This document shows positions 1 to 7,839 of a DNA stretch of 38,017 nt, piece by piece. Below the pieces are notes generated by a model. The model was not told the DNA's origin. It did no database searches and saw only the letters and a list, made by a program, of their open reading frames with translations. The position numbers and the translations under genes are program-made. The DNA lies in assembly GCA_013215385.1 (NCBI GenBank), contig JABSOY010000028.1, positions 1 through 38,017 on the forward strand, given 5' to 3'. This stretch comes from Colwellia sp. (GTDB lineage: Bacteria > Pseudomonadota > Gammaproteobacteria > Enterobacterales > Alteromonadaceae). How positions within the stretch are numbered: position 1 is the first letter of the stretch; every line of letters begins with the position of its first letter.

Positions 1-23
1 AGAGTAGGACATTGCTAGGCTTC
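1..23 (+). rRNA. rrf: 5S rRNA, 3' end only (cut by window edge)
   Basis: The first 23 bases match the conserved 3' end of gammaproteobacterial 5S rRNA (E. coli ends GAGAGTAGGGAACTGCCAGGCAT; here AGAGTAGGACATTGCTAGGC then TTC). It is followed at once by a strong terminator, as expected for the last gene of an rRNA operon. The body of the gene and presumably 23S and 16S lie to the left of the window. Identification is from memory of the family sequence. Confidence 0.85.
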
Positions 24-29
24 TAATAA

Positions 30-62
30 AGAAAGCCCGATACGAAAGTGTCGGGCTTTTTG
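30..62 (+). terminator. Rho-independent terminator of the rRNA operon
   Basis: AAAGCCCGA and TCGGGCTTT form a GC-rich stem closed by a short loop and followed by a T run. It lies a few bases after the 5S end. A near-identical copy lies at 180-209. Confidence 0.85.
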
Positions 63-98
63 CTGTCTGCAGAAAAATTCCAGAGCCTTATGTAAATG

Positions 99-173
99 CA
101 TAAACGCCGATGCTAGTGTGCTTATTTGGCAGTAAAGCCGATGTGAGAGCGAAGCAGACATTGCTAGGCTTCT
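99..173 (+). pseudogene. Decayed partial 5S rRNA copy
   Basis: The segment contains AAACGCCGATGCTAGTGTG (compare 5S GAAACGCCG and GATGGTAGTGTGGGG), then ATGTGAGAG and ACATTGCTAGGCTTC, the same 3' end as the 5S at 1-23. The 5' half is missing or unrecognisable and the GTAGGGGTTTCCCC-type helix is scrambled, so it should not fold as a working 5S. It probably arose by duplication of a 5S-terminator unit at the end of the rRNA operon followed by decay. Confidence 0.7.
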
Positions 174-179
174 AATAAA

Positions 180-209
180 GAAAGCCCGATGCGAAAGCTC
201 GGGCTTTTT
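180..209 (+). terminator. Second rRNA-type terminator
   Basis: AAAGCCCGA-N-TCGGGCTTTTT hairpin with T run directly after the decayed 5S copy. Its sequence is nearly the same as the terminator at 30-62. It may also serve as a reverse-strand stop for the exbD gene that ends at 241. Confidence 0.8.
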
Positions 210-240
210 GCTATCTGAAAATAAAATATACAAACAATAG

Positions 241-636
241 TTATTTGCCAATCGAAACTGTTAATCCTCCAACAACATTTATTTGATCAATTACTTGCAC
301 TACTTTGTCATAATTAGTCTCATAGTGTGGAATAACAACCGCCGTTGACACGGAATTTGTCGCAAGAAAGTTCTCAATATTTGCTGGTAAGCGTTCTATA
401 TCTGTTATTCTATTGTTTAACGAGACAATACCATTTTCATTTATTCTTATAAGTAAAATGGGGGTATTAGTATTGTTTGACTTACCTCCATCAGGCATAC
501 TCACGAGAAAGCCTTCTTCTTTGACAAATGAAGTAGTTACGATAAAGAATATTAAAAGAATAAACACAATATCTAACATAGGCGTCATATCAGCTTCAGC
601 CTTTTGTTCATCATAAATTCTGCTTCTCTTACTCAT
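241..636 (-). CDS. exbD: ExbD/TolR family biopolymer transport protein (orphan)
   Basis: This is a 131-residue inner-membrane protein of the ExbD/TolR family, which with ExbB/TolQ forms a proton-driven motor that energises TonB-type transport or envelope functions. A short cytoplasmic N-terminus (rich in E/D/K) is followed by one membrane helix at about residues 19-38 containing the conserved Asp (MTPMLDIVF, Asp22), then a periplasmic domain of normal length. I chose the ATG at 636 because AAGGA lies 6 bases upstream; a GTG directly before it is possible. No exbB, tonB or tolQ is next to it, so its motor partner must be encoded elsewhere. A long palindrome lies just upstream at 657-692. Confidence 0.85.
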   Translation of the reverse strand: MSKRSRIYDEQKAEADMTPMLDIVFILLIFFIVTTSFVKEEGFLVSMPDGGKSNNTNTPILLIRINENGIVSLNNRITDIERLPANIENFLATNSVSTAVVIPHYETNYDKVVQVIDQINVVGGLTVSIGK

Positions 637-656
637 CACATTTCCTTATTATTTTA

Positions 657-692
657 ATTTATTATATACGATAAGTTTCGTATATAATAAAT
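657..692. promoter_or_regulatory. Perfect 15-bp inverted repeat upstream of exbD
   Basis: ATTTATTATATACGA (657-671) and its exact reverse complement TCGTATATAATAAAT (678-692) flank a 6-base centre. It begins 21 bases upstream of the exbD start and lies in the divergent exbD/ylqF region. It has no T run and is AT-rich, so an operator for a dimeric repressor is more likely than a terminator. The regulator is unknown. Confidence 0.5.
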
Positions 693-711
693 GTAGCCAA
701 TATTTACTAAA

Positions 712-736
712 AAAACAATCTTATTACGATTGTTTT
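712..736. repeat. Second inverted repeat in the exbD-ylqF gap
   Basis: AAAACAATC (712-720) and GATTGTTTT (728-736) are perfect 9-bp arms around a 7-base loop. On the minus strand it ends in a short T run, so it could act as a weak terminator or as an operator. It is not related in sequence to the palindrome at 657-692. Confidence 0.4.
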
Positions 737-838
737 CGTATTTAATGTAAATTAATATTTATACATCTATTGTTAGTTAGTGTGAAAAGCCTTTGAACTT
801 GCTAAAATCTATTTATTAGTAAATTACTTAGTGTTGTT

Positions 839-1771
839 ATGGCTATTAACTGGTTTCCTGGGCATATGCATAAAGCCCAAAAAGAAATAAAAGAAATTCT
901 CCCTCAAATTGATGTCGTGATAGAAGTGTGTGATGCACGGCTACCCTTTAGCAGTGAGAACCCTATGATCACAGAGATTCGAGGGAATCTACCCTTAATT
1001 AAGATTTTAAATAAATCAGATCTTGCCGATCCTGCTAAAACAGAAGTTTGGTTAGAATATCTGGAGGCTCAAAAAAATGTTAAAGCAATTGCTTTAACCA
1101 CGAATAATCCCACCGTAGCTAAAAACCTTATTGGTCTTATTCGTAAGTTAGTACCTGGAAAAGATGAAACGGGAAAGCAGATTAACGTAATGATTATGGG
1201 AATACCTAACGTTGGCAAGTCTACTTTACTAAATACCCTTGTAGGTAAAGCGAAAGCTAAAGTGGGTAATGAGCCAGCAGTTACTAAGGCACAACAACGC
1301 ATTCGTTTAGAGGATGGCCTCTATTTGTATGATACCCCTGGCATGTTGTGGCCTAAAATTATTAATGATAACAGTGGCTATCGATTAGCTATTACCAGCG
1401 CTATTAAAGATACTGCATTTGATCATGATGATATTGCTTGTTTTGCAGGTGAATTTTTACTTGCAGAGTATCCAGAACGGTTACAACAGCGATATAAATA
1501 TGAAACGAAGCCAGAAACTGAAATAGAATTACTTGAGGAAATTGGTCGTCGACGTGGTTGTATTCGCTCAGGTGGACATATTGACTTTCATAAAGCATCT
1601 GCTATTTTGATTCACGAAATACGTGATAAAACCCTTGGTCCTATTACTTTTGAAACACCTGATATGGTAGAAAAAGAAACCGTCTTTTTTGCCGAGAAGG
1701 AAGCTAAAAAGGTTGCCGCTCGAGAAGCTAAGAAAGAAGCGCGTGGCCGCGGTCGTAGAAACAAACGCTAA
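839..1771 (+). CDS. ylqF: Ribosome biogenesis GTPase YlqF/RbgA
   Basis: The 310-residue protein is a circularly permuted GTPase. The G4 motif NKSD (residues 58-61) precedes G1 GIPNVGKST (121-129), followed by G3 DTPG (165-168). The N-terminus WFPGHMHKAQKEI is the family signature. In Bacillus, RbgA acts late in 50S subunit assembly; in gammaproteobacteria the role is assumed by homology. The C-terminal tail is strongly basic (KKEARGRGRRNKR), consistent with rRNA binding. The ATG at 839 gives the expected conserved N-terminus. The HIT-protein gene follows after 12 bp and is probably cotranscribed. Confidence 0.95.
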   Translation: MAINWFPGHMHKAQKEIKEILPQIDVVIEVCDARLPFSSENPMITEIRGNLPLIKILNKSDLADPAKTEVWLEYLEAQKNVKAIALTTNNPTVAKNLIGLIRKLVPGKDETGKQINVMIMGIPNVGKSTLLNTLVGKAKAKVGNEPAVTKAQQRIRLEDGLYLYDTPGMLWPKIINDNSGYRLAITSAIKDTAFDHDDIACFAGEFLLAEYPERLQQRYKYETKPETEIELLEEIGRRRGCIRSGGHIDFHKASAILIHEIRDKTLGPITFETPDMVEKETVFFAEKEAKKVAAREAKKEARGRGRRNKR

Positions 1772-1783
1772 GAGAGCAAACAT

Positions 1784-2212
1784 ATGCCTAATACTTTTCA
1801 GCTACATGAACTATTACAACGTGACGCAATTGAGTTACTAGAACTGCCATTATCAACGTTATTACTGATGAACGATAGCAACTATCCTTGGTTTGTTTTA
1901 GTGCCTAGGGTAGAAAATATTCAAGATATTTATCAACTCGATTGGGAGCAACAGCAACAGTTTTTAAATGAATCAAGTTTACTTAGTGAAGTATTGATGC
2001 AGTTATTTAATGGCACTAAAATGAATGTTGCGGCACTTGGAAATATTTGTCCTCAACTTCATGTTCACCATATTGTTCGATTTTCTGATGATATTGCTTG
2101 GCCTAAACCAGTATGGGGCGAAGTACCGATGAAAGCATACTCAATAGAAGAGTTAGAACAGTTAAAAGAAAAAGTACTTCCTGCGTTGGCTATTATAACA
2201 ACACAGGAATAG
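1784..2212 (+). CDS. HIT-domain protein (nucleotide hydrolase/transferase family)
   Basis: This 142-residue protein of the histidine-triad superfamily probably binds or hydrolyses a nucleoside phosphate such as a dinucleoside polyphosphate. The conserved blocks are LLMNDSNYPWFVLVPR (about 27-42), NVAALGN (81-87) and the active-site motif PQLHVHHIVRF (90-100). His95 is the expected nucleophile. The canonical pattern is HxHxH; here it reads HVHHI, so the third His position is Ile, which I recall as normal for this proteobacterial subgroup. It follows ylqF by 12 bp. The true substrate cannot be told from sequence. Confidence 0.88.
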   Translation: MPNTFQLHELLQRDAIELLELPLSTLLLMNDSNYPWFVLVPRVENIQDIYQLDWEQQQQFLNESSLLSEVLMQLFNGTKMNVAALGNICPQLHVHHIVRFSDDIAWPKPVWGEVPMKAYSIEELEQLKEKVLPALAIITTQE

Positions 2213-2234
2213 TTATTAATTTTGTCTCGCCGAG

Positions 2235-3440
2235 TTAAGCAACTTTATCTTGGTGATTCTCAATTTTGTCTAATGATTGTTTAAGATCTTCAAGTAAATC
2301 GTTAACATGCTCTAAGCCAACAGATATACGTATTAAACTATCACTAATGCCTGCAGCTGCTCTTTCTTCTGGAGTATAAGGTGAATGTGTCATTGAAGCC
2401 GGATGTTGTATTAATGACTCTGCATCTCCCAAGCTTACCGCGATAGCAAATAAGTTCATACGGTTAATAAACTCTGCACCACCTTTTAAATCTGTATTTA
2501 ATTCAAAAGCGATCACACCACCGGCAGCTTTCATTTGTGTGCCAATAAATTTATAGCCGTCATGAGATTTTAAACCAGGATAATATACTTTAGCTATCAT
2601 AGAATGGCTTTCTAAATACTCAGCAATTGTTTGGGCATTAGAACAGTGGCGTTCCATACGCAATGGGAGAGTCTTTAAGCCTCTCATAATAAGCCATGCA
2701 TCATGAGGGCTCATCGTTGCACCAATATCTTTAAGTGCAGTTAACTTTATATGACTGATCATTTCAGCATTGCTACAAATGATACCTGCAACAACATCAC
2801 CGTGGCCATTCAGATATTTAGTGGCACTATGAACAACGATATCCGCACCAAATTTACCGGGTTGCTGTAAAACAGGGGTGAGAAAAGTATTGTCAACAAT
2901 AGAGAGGATTTTATGATGTTTTGATATCGCTAAGATACGCTTTAAATCTAAAACAACTAAGTTTGGATTGATAGGTGTTTCTAGGAATATGACTTTAGTG
3001 TTTGGTTTTATCTCTTTTTCGATATTTTCAGGAATACTCATATCAACAAAGGAAACTTCAATACCGAACTTGGTCAGCATATGGCTAATTAATGCATATG
3101 AACAACCGTATAGAGCGCTTGACGAAATAATATGATCTCCACACTGTAAATTAGCTAATAAAGCGCCTGAAACAGCAGCCATTCCCGTTGCTGTCGCCGC
3201 TGCATCATCCATATTTTCCATGGCGGCAACACGCATCTCTAATTGTCTTACTGTAGGGTTTCCTAATCTACCATAGATATAACCTTCAGCTTCACCGGCA
3301 AAACGATCAGCACCTTGCTGGGCACTGTCAAAAATAAAAGTAGAAGTTTGGTAAAGAGGTGTAGCTAATGATCCGAACTGTTCATCATTAATCCGGCCAG
3401 AATGGATTGCTTGGGTTTCAACGTATTTGCTATGTTTCAT
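2235..3440 (-). CDS. megL: Methionine gamma-lyase
   Basis: This is a 401-residue PLP enzyme of the Cys/Met metabolism family. Methionine gamma-lyase splits L-methionine to methanethiol, 2-oxobutyrate and ammonia in the cytoplasm. The Schiff-base lysine is Lys208 in HSATKYLNGHGD. The motif ALYGCSYAL places Cys113 where the hallmark Cys116 of methionine gamma-lyases lies, which favours this over cystathionine gamma-synthase or gamma-lyase. YGRLGNPT (56-63) is the usual phosphate-binding and partner-subunit motif. The gene is divergent from tyrR. The gap holds a sigma-54-like promoter and two exact TyrR boxes, so induction by TyrR is likely. Specificity between Met and cystathionine still needs assay. 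Confidence 0.87.
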   Translation of the reverse strand: MKHSKYVETQAIHSGRINDEQFGSLATPLYQTSTFIFDSAQQGADRFAGEAEGYIYGRLGNPTVRQLEMRVAAMENMDDAAATATGMAAVSGALLANLQCGDHIISSSALYGCSYALISHMLTKFGIEVSFVDMSIPENIEKEIKPNTKVIFLETPINPNLVVLDLKRILAISKHHKILSIVDNTFLTPVLQQPGKFGADIVVHSATKYLNGHGDVVAGIICSNAEMISHIKLTALKDIGATMSPHDAWLIMRGLKTLPLRMERHCSNAQTIAEYLESHSMIAKVYYPGLKSHDGYKFIGTQMKAAGGVIAFELNTDLKGGAEFINRMNLFAIAVSLGDAESLIQHPASMTHSPYTPEERAAAGISDSLIRISVGLEHVNDLLEDLKQSLDKIENHQDKVA

Positions 3441-3513
3441 TATTTCTCTGCACTATATTAAGTTTGAATGAAGTAAATTATTGGTGTAGTTTTTTGTTTT
3501 TAGTTTGTTACAC

Positions 3514-3544
3514 CGATAACCTCCCTCAAATGATAAGGTTATCG
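3514..3544. promoter_or_regulatory. Inverted repeat in the megL leader/promoter
   Basis: CGATAACCT (3514-3522) and AGGTTATCG (3536-3544) are exact 9-bp arms around 13 bases. It sits 74-104 bp upstream of megL and overlaps the start of transcription predicted from the sigma-54-like element. No T run follows in either direction. It could be an operator or an RNA 5' stem-loop. Confidence 0.45.
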
Positions 3545-3552
3545 TTGTTATA

Positions 3553-3567
3553 GCAACAATGAAGCCA
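3553..3567 (-). promoter_or_regulatory. Sigma-54-like promoter of megL
   Basis: Read on the minus strand this is TGGCTTCATTGTTGC. The GG of the -24 box and the GC of the -12 box are spaced as in the sigma-54 consensus TGGCAC-N5-TTGC, and all bases of TGGC and TTGC are kept. Transcription would start near 3541, about 100 bp before megL. TyrR boxes lie roughly 90 and 180 bp further upstream. Confidence 0.6.
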
Positions 3568-3630
3568 GTAATTATTTTATGTGTTTAATCAACGTGTTAG
3601 GTGTTTTTCGTCTGTATTCTGAATAATAAG

Positions 3631-3648
3631 TGTAATATTTATATTACA
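3631..3648. promoter_or_regulatory. TyrR box 1
   Basis: TGTAATATTTATATTACA matches the TyrR box core TGTAA-N8-TTACA exactly. It lies about 90-107 bp upstream of the predicted sigma-54 start of megL, a normal distance for an enhancer site. Confidence 0.7.
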
Positions 3649-3717
3649 ATGTTTGGCTGGAATAATTATATAAATAGCAGAAATGCCAATTATCACTGTT
3701 TTAATTGAATTTTTTAC

Positions 3718-3735
3718 TGTAACTTAGTTATTACA
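3718..3735. promoter_or_regulatory. TyrR box 2 (probable autoregulation site)
   Basis: TGTAACTTAGTTATTACA is another exact TGTAA-N8-TTACA palindrome. It ends 24 bp before the tyrR start codon, so a bound protein would block tyrR expression. It also lies about 180 bp upstream of the expected megL start. Confidence 0.7.
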
Positions 3736-3759
3736 GTGTAATTTTATTGGTACAGATTA

Positions 3760-5292
3760 TTGAAAGTTGAAATTGAATCATCTGATAGATTGGGCATCAG
3801 TCAAGAAATTCTCTCGATATTCTCTTTAAATGCGTGGAATTTAAAGGCTATTGAAGTAGAAACATGTTTTACCTATGTCTCCATTGAAAGTCAAAATGTA
3901 GATTTTCATAAAATTGAAGAAGCCCTCAAAGAAACTAATGGCATTGTAAATTGTCGTGAAATTGACTTTATGCCCTCGGAAAAAAGAGAAAATCACCTTC
4001 ATACACTGTTAGCAAGGATCCCCGACCCTATTATCGATATCGACGAAAAGGGCGTAGTACTTGTTATTAATCAAGCAATAAAAGAAATAGTGTCACCTAT
4101 TGAAAATAACTTGGTTGGCAAGTCTATTGTTGCTTTTATAGATTGTACGCTGGATGAATTGTTAAAACCTAAAGAGCATAGCCTTTCTATTACTTTTTAC
4201 GATAGACCATTTATTGCCGATATCTTACCTGTGTATTCCAAAAAAAGAATATCAGGAGCGGTTATTAGTCTGCGATCAATTGATAAGCTCGGTCGACAAA
4301 TCGCCTTAATGCAGTCATCTACTGATGGTATTTTAGATAACATTGTTGGTAAGTCAGAAAAATTACAATCAGTCATGGCGCAAACATTACGGTTTGCAGA
4401 GCTTGATTTACCCGTACTTATTACCGGAGATACCGGAACAGGTAAGGAACTTATTGCCCGGGCACTACATCAAGAAAGTAGTAGGAAAGAAGCGCCTTTT
4501 TTGACGATTAACTGTGCCTCGTTACCTGAGCAATTGCTTGAAAGTGAATTATTTGGTTACGAATCTGGGGCATTCACGGGAGCCGCTAGAGGTGGAAAGC
4601 CTGGTTTATTTGAACTGGCCAATGGTGGTACTGTTTTTTTAGACGAAGTTGCGGAGATGTCGGTATATTTACAGGCTAAGCTGCTTAGATTCCTACAAGA
4701 TTATAGTTTTCGTCGATTAGGTGGAATTAAGGAACTAACGGTTAATATAAAGATAATTAGTGCCTCTCACCAAAATTTTACTGAATTAATTCAAAAAAAA
4801 TTATTTCGAGAAGATTTATATTATCGCTTAAACGTTTTAAGCCTTGCTTTACCTGCACTAAATCAACGCGTTGAAGATATCCCATTATTAGTTGAACATT
4901 TCGTTAAGAATGCCGCTCGCCAAGTTGAACAAGAAGCGCCTATATTAACGCCTTCTGCATTATCATTATTACAAACATACCAGTGGCCTGGTAATATTCG
5001 ACAATTAGAAAATTCAATTTTTAGACTGGTAGCATTAAATACCAAACGTGTTATTCAACGGAATGATGTTGAAGATATTCTATCGGTACAAGTGTTTGAT
5101 AAAAATGATGAGATTGATGTTGTTCAATATGAGAGTTTTAGAGATTGGGCAAGTGCACAACAACATTTTGAAAAGGCATTACTCATGGAATTATACCCTT
5201 CATATCCGAGTACTCGAAAATTAGCTGAGCGCCTTAAGGTCTCTCATAATAAAATAGCGATGAAATTGAGAGCTTATAATATACCGAGTTAA
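3760..5292 (+). CDS. tyrR: TyrR-family transcriptional regulator with intact sigma-54 activation loop
   Basis: The 510-residue protein aligns along its length with E. coli TyrR. It has an N-terminal ACT domain (about 1-72, KVEIESSDRLGISQEIL), a PAS domain (about 78-180), an AAA+ domain with Walker A GDTGTGKE (223-230), GAFTGA (270-275) and Walker B FLDEV (293-297), and a C-terminal TyrR helix-turn-helix (YPSTRKLAERLKVSHNKIA). E. coli TyrR has lost GAFTGA and works with sigma-70; this protein, like Pseudomonas PhhR, keeps it and should be able to activate sigma-54 polymerase. The start is a TTG at 3760, which reproduces the E. coli N-terminus. The ligand is presumably an aromatic amino acid by homology, but the divergent target megL suggests methionine catabolism is in the regulon. 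Confidence 0.9.
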   Translation: MKVEIESSDRLGISQEILSIFSLNAWNLKAIEVETCFTYVSIESQNVDFHKIEEALKETNGIVNCREIDFMPSEKRENHLHTLLARIPDPIIDIDEKGVVLVINQAIKEIVSPIENNLVGKSIVAFIDCTLDELLKPKEHSLSITFYDRPFIADILPVYSKKRISGAVISLRSIDKLGRQIALMQSSTDGILDNIVGKSEKLQSVMAQTLRFAELDLPVLITGDTGTGKELIARALHQESSRKEAPFLTINCASLPEQLLESELFGYESGAFTGAARGGKPGLFELANGGTVFLDEVAEMSVYLQAKLLRFLQDYSFRRLGGIKELTVNIKIISASHQNFTELIQKKLFREDLYYRLNVLSLALPALNQRVEDIPLLVEHFVKNAARQVEQEAPILTPSALSLLQTYQWPGNIRQLENSIFRLVALNTKRVIQRNDVEDILSVQVFDKNDEIDVVQYESFRDWASAQQHFEKALLMELYPSYPSTRKLAERLKVSHNKIAMKLRAYNIPS

Positions 5293-5308
5293 TGTCAGTC
5301 TATCCGAT

Positions 5309-5373
5309 GAGACTACACACCTACCGGGCGTTATTGAACATTGTTGTGTGGCGTTGGTCGCGTGTATAGTCTT
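5309..5373. repeat. Long imperfect hairpin downstream of tyrR
   Basis: AGACTACACAC (5310-5320) can pair with GTGTATAGTCT (5362-5372) with one mismatch. It begins about 17 bp after the tyrR stop. It is not a classic terminator because no T run follows. It could stabilise the 3' end of the mRNA or belong to a small RNA; nothing else in 5293-5516 is recognisable. Confidence 0.35.
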
Positions 5374-5516
5374 AGGTGATAACGGTCGTTACTCTGTAAA
5401 CTCATGCCTGTTGAGTTATATAGCATGAAGTTTCTGCTGAAAATCTAAAAGGTTACCAATAGCATAGGCATGAATTGAAATCATTTGACGGCGTTTATCT
5501 ATTATGAATGTTTAGA

Positions 5517-5936
5517 CTAACCGCCAACAAATTTGACTTTAAAGCCGTTACTTTCTAAAACTTGTTTTATTTGCTCTCTTTTATCGCCTTGAACTTCAAT
5601 TACTTCTCCGACAACACTGCCACCAGTGCCGCATGTTTTTTTTAATTTTTTAGCTAATTCTTTGAGCGCTTTAGCATCAATGCCCAAACCGCTAATGGTA
5701 ATTACACCTTTACCTTTTCTGCCTTTAGTTTCCCGGCGGACTTTTGCAAAACCATCGCTTGGGCCTATGTCTTGAGTTGGTTTTTTTTGTTTTATACGGC
5801 CAGTTTGTGTTGAGTAAACTAATGAATTATCGCTCTTGTCTTTCTGCTCAGTAGAGGAGTTTAGATTATCTGAAACTAGGGGATCTCGGCCAAAAGCACC
5901 GGCCAGATCACTTAAACTAGAAAATGAGTTTTTCAT
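5517..5936 (-). CDS. yciH: Translation initiation factor SUI1-like protein YciH
   Basis: This is the bacterial homologue of eIF1/SUI1, which influences start-site selection on the 30S subunit. The core SUI1 fold covers the last 80 or so residues: GRKGKGVITISGLG, KKLKKTCGTGGSV and VIEVQGDKREQIKQVL, all typical. E. coli YciH starts near SNSRLVYSTETGRI; here the equivalent SDNSLVYSTQTGRI is preceded by about 35 extra residues (SFSSLSDLAGAFGRDPLV...), probably flexible. I use the ATG at 5936; an upstream in-frame GTG at 5951 has no ribosome-binding site. It stands alone between tyrR and the etf terminator. Confidence 0.9.
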   Translation of the reverse strand: MKNSFSSLSDLAGAFGRDPLVSDNLNSSTEQKDKSDNSLVYSTQTGRIKQKKPTQDIGPSDGFAKVRRETKGRKGKGVITISGLGIDAKALKELAKKLKKTCGTGGSVVGEVIEVQGDKREQIKQVLESNGFKVKFVGG

Positions 5937-5972
5937 AACGTTATTATCCACAGTAAATATTAAATTTCAGGC

Positions 5973-5999
5973 AAAAAAAAGCCACTATACAGTGGCTTT
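5973..5999 (-). terminator. Terminator of etfBA
   Basis: On the minus strand AAAGCCACT-GTAT-AGTGGCTTT is followed by a run of eight T. It lies 34 bp after the etfA stop codon. Confidence 0.85.
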
Positions 6000-6032
6000 A
6001 TTATACAGAAAAATTACCGAAAAGTTGAACCT

Positions 6033-6959
6033 TTAAAGCTTATCTTCAAGCTCTGGTAATACGTCAAATAAATCACCAACAATACCGTAGTCAGCCACTT
6101 GAAAAATTGGCGCTTCAGCATCTTTGTTAATTGCCACAATGATTTTGGAGTCTTTCATACCAGCTAAATGTTGAATTGCACCACTAATACCTACAGCAAT
6201 GTATAAGTCCGGAGCGACAATTTTACCCGTTTGGCCAACTTGCATATCATTTGGCACAAAACCAGCATCAACAGCAGCACGTGAAGCGCCAATTGCAGCA
6301 CCAAGTTTGTCTGCAATTCCTTCAAGTAACTTGAAGTTTTCGCCATTTTGCATGCCACGACCACCAGATATAACCACGTCAGCAGCGCCTAACTCTGGAC
6401 GCTCTGATTCAGATAATTGGTCGCTTACGTGAGCAGAAAGACCTGCATCAGTAACAGTGTCTAGTGAAACAATTTCTGCACTACCGTCAGTTGCAACAGC
6501 ATCAAAACCCGTTGGACGAACCGTAATCACTTTTTTGCTGTCTAAGCTTTGCACTGTCGCAATTGCGTTACCTGCATAGATAGGACGAACAAAAGTATCA
6601 GCACTTTCTACAGCAATAATATCTGAAATTTGAGCGACATCTAATAAAGCTGCAACGCGAGGCATGAAGTTTTTACCTGTAGTTAATGCGGTTGCTAATA
6701 TATGCTCGTAATCACCAGCAAGCTCAGTCACTAATAGACTGATGTTTTCTGCTAACTGGTATTCGTATGCAGCATTGTCAGCAACTAATACTTTACTTAC
6801 ACCATTAGTTTTTGCAGCTTCTTGAGCTACAGCTTGACAATTGTTACCTGCAACTAAAAGGTGAATATCACCACCAATAGCTTGTGCTGCTGCAACTGTT
6901 TTTAAGGTGTCTGCTTTTAATGTGCTGTTATCGTGTTCAGCAAATACTAAAATACTCAT
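6033..6959 (-). CDS. etfA: Electron transfer flavoprotein subunit alpha
   Basis: The 308-residue alpha subunit of ETF takes electrons from acyl-CoA dehydrogenases and related flavoenzymes and passes them to ETF-ubiquinone oxidoreductase. The N-terminal domain ([11 protein letters not shown]...) is followed by the FAD-binding C-terminal half with [53 protein letters not shown] and [15 protein letters not shown]. Length is normal. Its ATG overlaps the etfB stop by 4 bp (ATGA), so the two are translationally coupled. etfD, its redox partner, is divergent upstream of etfB. Confidence 0.97.
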   Translation of the reverse strand: MSILVFAEHDNSTLKADTLKTVAAAQAIGGDIHLLVAGNNCQAVAQEAAKTNGVSKVLVADNAAYEYQLAENISLLVTELAGDYEHILATALTTGKNFMPRVAALLDVAQISDIIAVESADTFVRPIYAGNAIATVQSLDSKKVITVRPTGFDAVATDGSAEIVSLDTVTDAGLSAHVSDQLSESERPELGAADVVISGGRGMQNGENFKLLEGIADKLGAAIGASRAAVDAGFVPNDMQVGQTGKIVAPDLYIAVGISGAIQHLAGMKDSKIIVAINKDAEAPIFQVADYGIVGDLFDVLPELEDKL

Positions 6960-7708
6960 GAGATCACCTTCGCTTCATTTTTCAGTTTTTCAATTAATGT
7001 ATCAACGCTATCGACAATGATACCTGCTTGGCGTTCAGCAGGAGGCGTTACTTTTAATAAAGTTGAGCGTGGACGTAAATCAATACCAAAATCAGCTGCA
7101 GGCATAACAACTAATGGTTTACGTTTCGCTTTCATTATATTAGGTAATTTAGCATAACGAGGTTCGTTCAATCGTAAATCAGTGGTCACAATTGCTGGTA
7201 AGTTAAGTGCAACAGTTTGTAGGCCGCTATCAACTTCACGGGTAACATTAACTTTATCGCCTTCAACAATTACTTCTGAAGCAAATGTACCTTGTGGCAT
7301 ACCGGTTAAGGCAGCAAGCATTTGACCTGTTTGATTGTTATCGCTATCAATAGATTGCTTACCTAAAATAACTAATTGCGGTTGTTCTTGCTCAACAATC
7401 TTTTGCAGTAATTTGGCTATATTCAAAGCATCTAAGTTTTCATCAGTTTCAATTTGAATCGCACGATCAGCACCTAGTGCAAGTGCTGTTCTTAATTGTT
7501 CCTGGCAAGATTTATTACCGATAGATACGGTAATAACTTCAGTTGCAATACCGGCTTCTTTTAAACGAACGGCTTCTTCTACTGCTATTTCACAAAAAGG
7601 GTTGATTGCCATTTTTACATTAGCAAGATCTACATTTGAATGGTCTGCTTTTACGCGAACTTTGACGTTATAGTCAATTACACGTTTGATAGGTACTAAT
7701 ACTTTCAT
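6956..7708 (-). CDS. etfB: Electron transfer flavoprotein subunit beta
   Basis: The 250-residue ETF beta subunit holds the structural AMP and the partner-recognition loop. [35 protein letters not shown] and [18 protein letters not shown] are family signatures. It is the first gene of etfBA, with a 4-bp overlap into etfA. The 227-bp gap upstream before the first operator of etfD contains three ACGT steps (7821-7839) resembling LiuR sites. It supports fatty-acid and branched-chain amino-acid oxidation. Confidence 0.97.
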   Translation of the reverse strand: MKVLVPIKRVIDYNVKVRVKADHSNVDLANVKMAINPFCEIAVEEAVRLKEAGIATEVITVSIGNKSCQEQLRTALALGADRAIQIETDENLDALNIAKLLQKIVEQEQPQLVILGKQSIDSDNNQTGQMLAALTGMPQGTFASEVIVEGDKVNVTREVDSGLQTVALNLPAIVTTDLRLNEPRYAKLPNIMKAKRKPLVVMPAADFGIDLRPRSTLLKVTPPAERQAGIIVDSVDTLIEKLKNEAKVIS

Positions 7709-7820
7709 CGTTGCCTCTGATTGTGTTTGTTGTATTTATATAGTTAAGCTAACGTTTTTTTACACTAAACTAAACATTAGCAAGTATTTCTAATTATTGC
7801 TCGACAGACTAATACTAGAG

Positions 7821-7839
7821 TACGTGAACGTCAACGTAA
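7821..7839. promoter_or_regulatory. ACGT-rich candidate operator (LiuR-like)
   Basis: TACGTGAACGTCAACGTAA has three ACGT steps each separated by two bases. LiuR (MerR family, branched-chain amino-acid catabolism) sites are built on ACGT-N2-ACGT as I remember them. It lies 113-131 bp upstream of etfB. The match is partial, so the regulator is a guess. Confidence 0.3.

Noticed and set aside
15-251. Open reading frame on the minus strand over the left edge
   Set aside because: It crosses two rRNA terminators and the 5S remnants and has no recognisable protein character.
2235-3440. Cystathionine gamma-synthase (MetB) or gamma-lyase
   Set aside because: The Cys at the methionine gamma-lyase hallmark position (ALYGCSYAL) and the likely catabolic-type regulation favour methionine gamma-lyase, though activity cannot be proven from sequence.
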